From assembly GCA_013214445.1 (NCBI GenBank), contig JABSPG010000026.1:1-16748 (forward strand): 16,748 nucleotides of DNA, read 5' to 3'. Positions 15,409 through 16,748 of this stretch are shown piece by piece. Both the position numbers and the translations under genes were made by a program. Position 1 is the stretch's first letter, and every line of letters starts with the position of its first letter. Under the pieces are notes generated by a model. That model worked only from the letters and a program-made list of their open reading frames with translations, made no database searches and was not told where the DNA came from. The stretch comes from Ekhidna sp. (GTDB taxonomy: Bacteria; Bacteroidota; Bacteroidia; Cytophagales; Cyclobacteriaceae).

Positions 15409-16116
15409 ATGGATAGTTTGAAGCATGACTGGTTGACAGAAGGACTGATTGACTATGAATACAAGAAGTATATACTATTAGCTTATCTCAAAGATGTAGG
15501 CAAGCGTTTCAGCCAGGCTGAGCTTTATCCTTTTATGTCAGATTTAATTTTCCATTACAGGAATCTTATCAAGGTAAAGGAGAGCAAAAAGATAATGTCA
15601 GAAAGCTTTCCAGAGACCCTAAGTAAGGCAGACATAAGTAAGTTACAGCTTACGTATAAGAAAATAGTTTCCGATGATCAAGTGATGGAGCAAATAGAGG
15701 AAATCATTGGATTTGCAGTGCCTAAATTTAAAGACCTACTTGAAGAAGGCAAGGAGCTGTATGAATTTGTTGAAGAACAGATAGAGCTGGCTCCAGTTGG
15801 AGTTTCACCTATCTATGCTCAAGAAGGCTATCTATTCATCAATCAGGATGCTTCTAATGACTTAGCGATTTATAGGTATCAGATGACTTTTTTTGAACAT
15901 GCAGAAGAACGATTTCGCAGCATCTCTACGAAGTACCTGATGAATGAGGTTAGAAGCATTTCCAAAACCTACGAGAACATTAAAATAGGATTGGCGAAGA
16001 CATTTTCTGATTTACCTAACCCTGCCACATACTTAGCCATAAGTAAATTAAGTCTCCCTTTACAACAGACTGTGCTACCTGTGGCCAAACGAATGCTGGT
16101 CAGGAAGATTTCTTAA
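15409..16116 (+). CDS. Uncharacterised cytoplasmic protein divergent from groES
   Basis: A 235-residue protein with no signal peptide or membrane helix, mostly alpha-helical by composition. I do not recognise a named family. Visible are an N-terminal helix-rich region (LLAYLKDVGKRFSQAELYP at about 23-41), an acidic segment (EEIIGFAVPKFKDLLEEGKE, about 97-116), and a central beta-like part (PVGVSPIYAQEGYLFIN, 129-145). A segment DLAIYRYQMTFFEHAEERF (151-169) is followed by a C-terminus rich in basic and hydrophobic residues ending KRMLVRKIS. The gene has a normal start, even codon use and a full-length look, so it is likely a real conserved gene. It shares the 195-nt region with groES and may share stress regulation, but that is inference. 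No clear terminator follows. Confidence 0.7.
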   Translation: MDSLKHDWLTEGLIDYEYKKYILLAYLKDVGKRFSQAELYPFMSDLIFHYRNLIKVKESKKIMSESFPETLSKADISKLQLTYKKIVSDDQVMEQIEEIIGFAVPKFKDLLEEGKELYEFVEEQIELAPVGVSPIYAQEGYLFINQDASNDLAIYRYQMTFFEHAEERFRSISTKYLMNEVRSISKTYENIKIGLAKTFSDLPNPATYLAISKLSLPLQQTVLPVAKRMLVRKIS

Positions 16117-16179
16117 TTAATAATTTTTGTTAGAAATAAGGTTTTTTCATTTGGGATCTGTTATTAAATCATCCTAACT

Positions 16180-16748
16180 ATGAAGAAGTACCTTTCATGT
16201 GCTCTTTATTTTTTGGCAGTTAGCGGATATTGTCAAGAAATCCCATTGATTAGCTATTTGGAGGCACTTGATTCAACAACTCAATATGATTTTTTCTATA
16301 GGAATGAGTTGCTGGAAGAACTAAGTATAAAGGTAGAAAAAGGGTCTAGTGATTACCTATCTGATATAGAACAAGTAGTTACAGCTGCAGGCCTTAGAAT
16401 TTATGTCCATCAGGATAGGAAGGTACTGTTGTATCCAAATAGGTTGGAGTTTGAGCGAAGGGCATTAGTCAGGGAGAGTACTTATCAGTCAGATCCAATA
16501 GAAAATAGTGTTATTGGAAACCCTAAAAATCTCCAAGACAATTTCCGATCTACTTTAAGTGGCTTTGTTCAAAATGAATCAGGAGAGCCGGTTTCTGGTG
16601 TTAACGTTGCAGTGGATGGAAAGCTCATGTCCAAAACGGATGATAGTGGTTATTATGAACTGAAATTACATCCTAAGAATTATAAATTGACCTACAGTTT
16701 TGTTGGTTTTGAACCTGAAAACAAGTTGGTTACTTTCTATTCTGAGGG
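16180..16748 (+). CDS. TonB-dependent receptor-like protein, N-terminal part (STN + CarboxypepD_reg-like), partial
   Basis: The frame opens at an ATG 63 nt after the previous stop and runs off the right edge, giving 189 full codons. Residues 1-19 form a signal peptide (KK, then hydrophobic, cleavage near the Cys at 18 or just after). Residues 21-86 look like a secretin/TonB N-terminal (STN) domain: PLISYLEALDSTTQYDFFY, then an IEQVVTAAGLRIYV segment. After a linker with low conservation, residues 126-185 match the CarboxypepD_reg-like beta sandwich (LSGFVQNESGEPVSGVNVAV, then TDDSGYYEL and LTYSFVGFEP). In Bacteroidota this order precedes the plug and barrel of outer-membrane TonB receptors, including FecA- and SusC-like types. 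The plug and barrel lie outside the window, so the substrate and even the receptor identity remain inferred. Confidence 0.75.
   Translation, partial: MKKYLSCALYFLAVSGYCQEIPLISYLEALDSTTQYDFFYRNELLEELSIKVEKGSSDYLSDIEQVVTAAGLRIYVHQDRKVLLYPNRLEFERRALVRESTYQSDPIENSVIGNPKNLQDNFRSTLSGFVQNESGEPVSGVNVAVDGKLMSKTDDSGYYELKLHPKNYKLTYSFVGFEPENKLVTFYSE

Overview
The window looks like part of the chromosome of a marine-type member of the Bacteroidota, most likely order Cytophagales. I infer this from the AT-leaning base composition, weak Shine-Dalgarno sequences, -7 boxes of the TAnnTTTG type, STN/CarboxypepD_reg TonB-receptor architecture, DUF4097-type secreted proteins and large MacB/FtsX-like permeases. 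No mobile element, phage gene, tRNA, rRNA or CRISPR array is visible. Most genes are core or household genes.

Left part (1-8284, all on the + strand): the C-terminal end of a tail-specific protease (Prc); a secreted beta-helix-like protein with an 18-residue SSGD repeat, followed by a strong terminator; an OPT-family transporter, also with its own terminator; and a large two-FtsX-domain ABC permease without a visible ATPase. Next comes a sodium-dependent (NSS) transporter whose stop overlaps the start of a 34-residue MetS-like membrane peptide that is easily missed. A MazG-like nucleotide pyrophosphohydrolase follows 20 nt later and is probably in the same operon.

Middle (8285-13127): a perfect 30-bp palindrome separates the pyrophosphohydrolase from a convergent small secreted acidic protein. 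That gene diverges from ffh (signal recognition particle GTPase). ffh is followed by a two-domain universal stress protein, which converges on a 610-residue Cys/Met-type PLP enzyme. This enzyme is the most unusual protein here. Its first 250 residues look like a compressed second copy of the same fold that lacks the PLP lysine.

Right part (13128-16748): the groES-groEL chaperonin operon on the minus strand, with a clear terminator. Upstream of it is a 195-nt divergent region holding a sigma54-like -24/-12 element and five TGACA/TGTCA boxes. Divergent to groES is an uncharacterised cytoplasmic 235-residue protein. The window ends inside a TonB-dependent-receptor-like gene with an STN domain followed by a carboxypeptidase-regulatory-like domain.

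Functional theme: protein quality control and export (Prc, Ffh, GroESL, universal stress protein), plus solute uptake (OPT, NSS/MetS, TonB receptor). I find no convincing new multi-gene system. The best leads are the tandem PLP protein, the groES control region and the unknown gene beside it. No gene-free stretch exceeds 200 nt.
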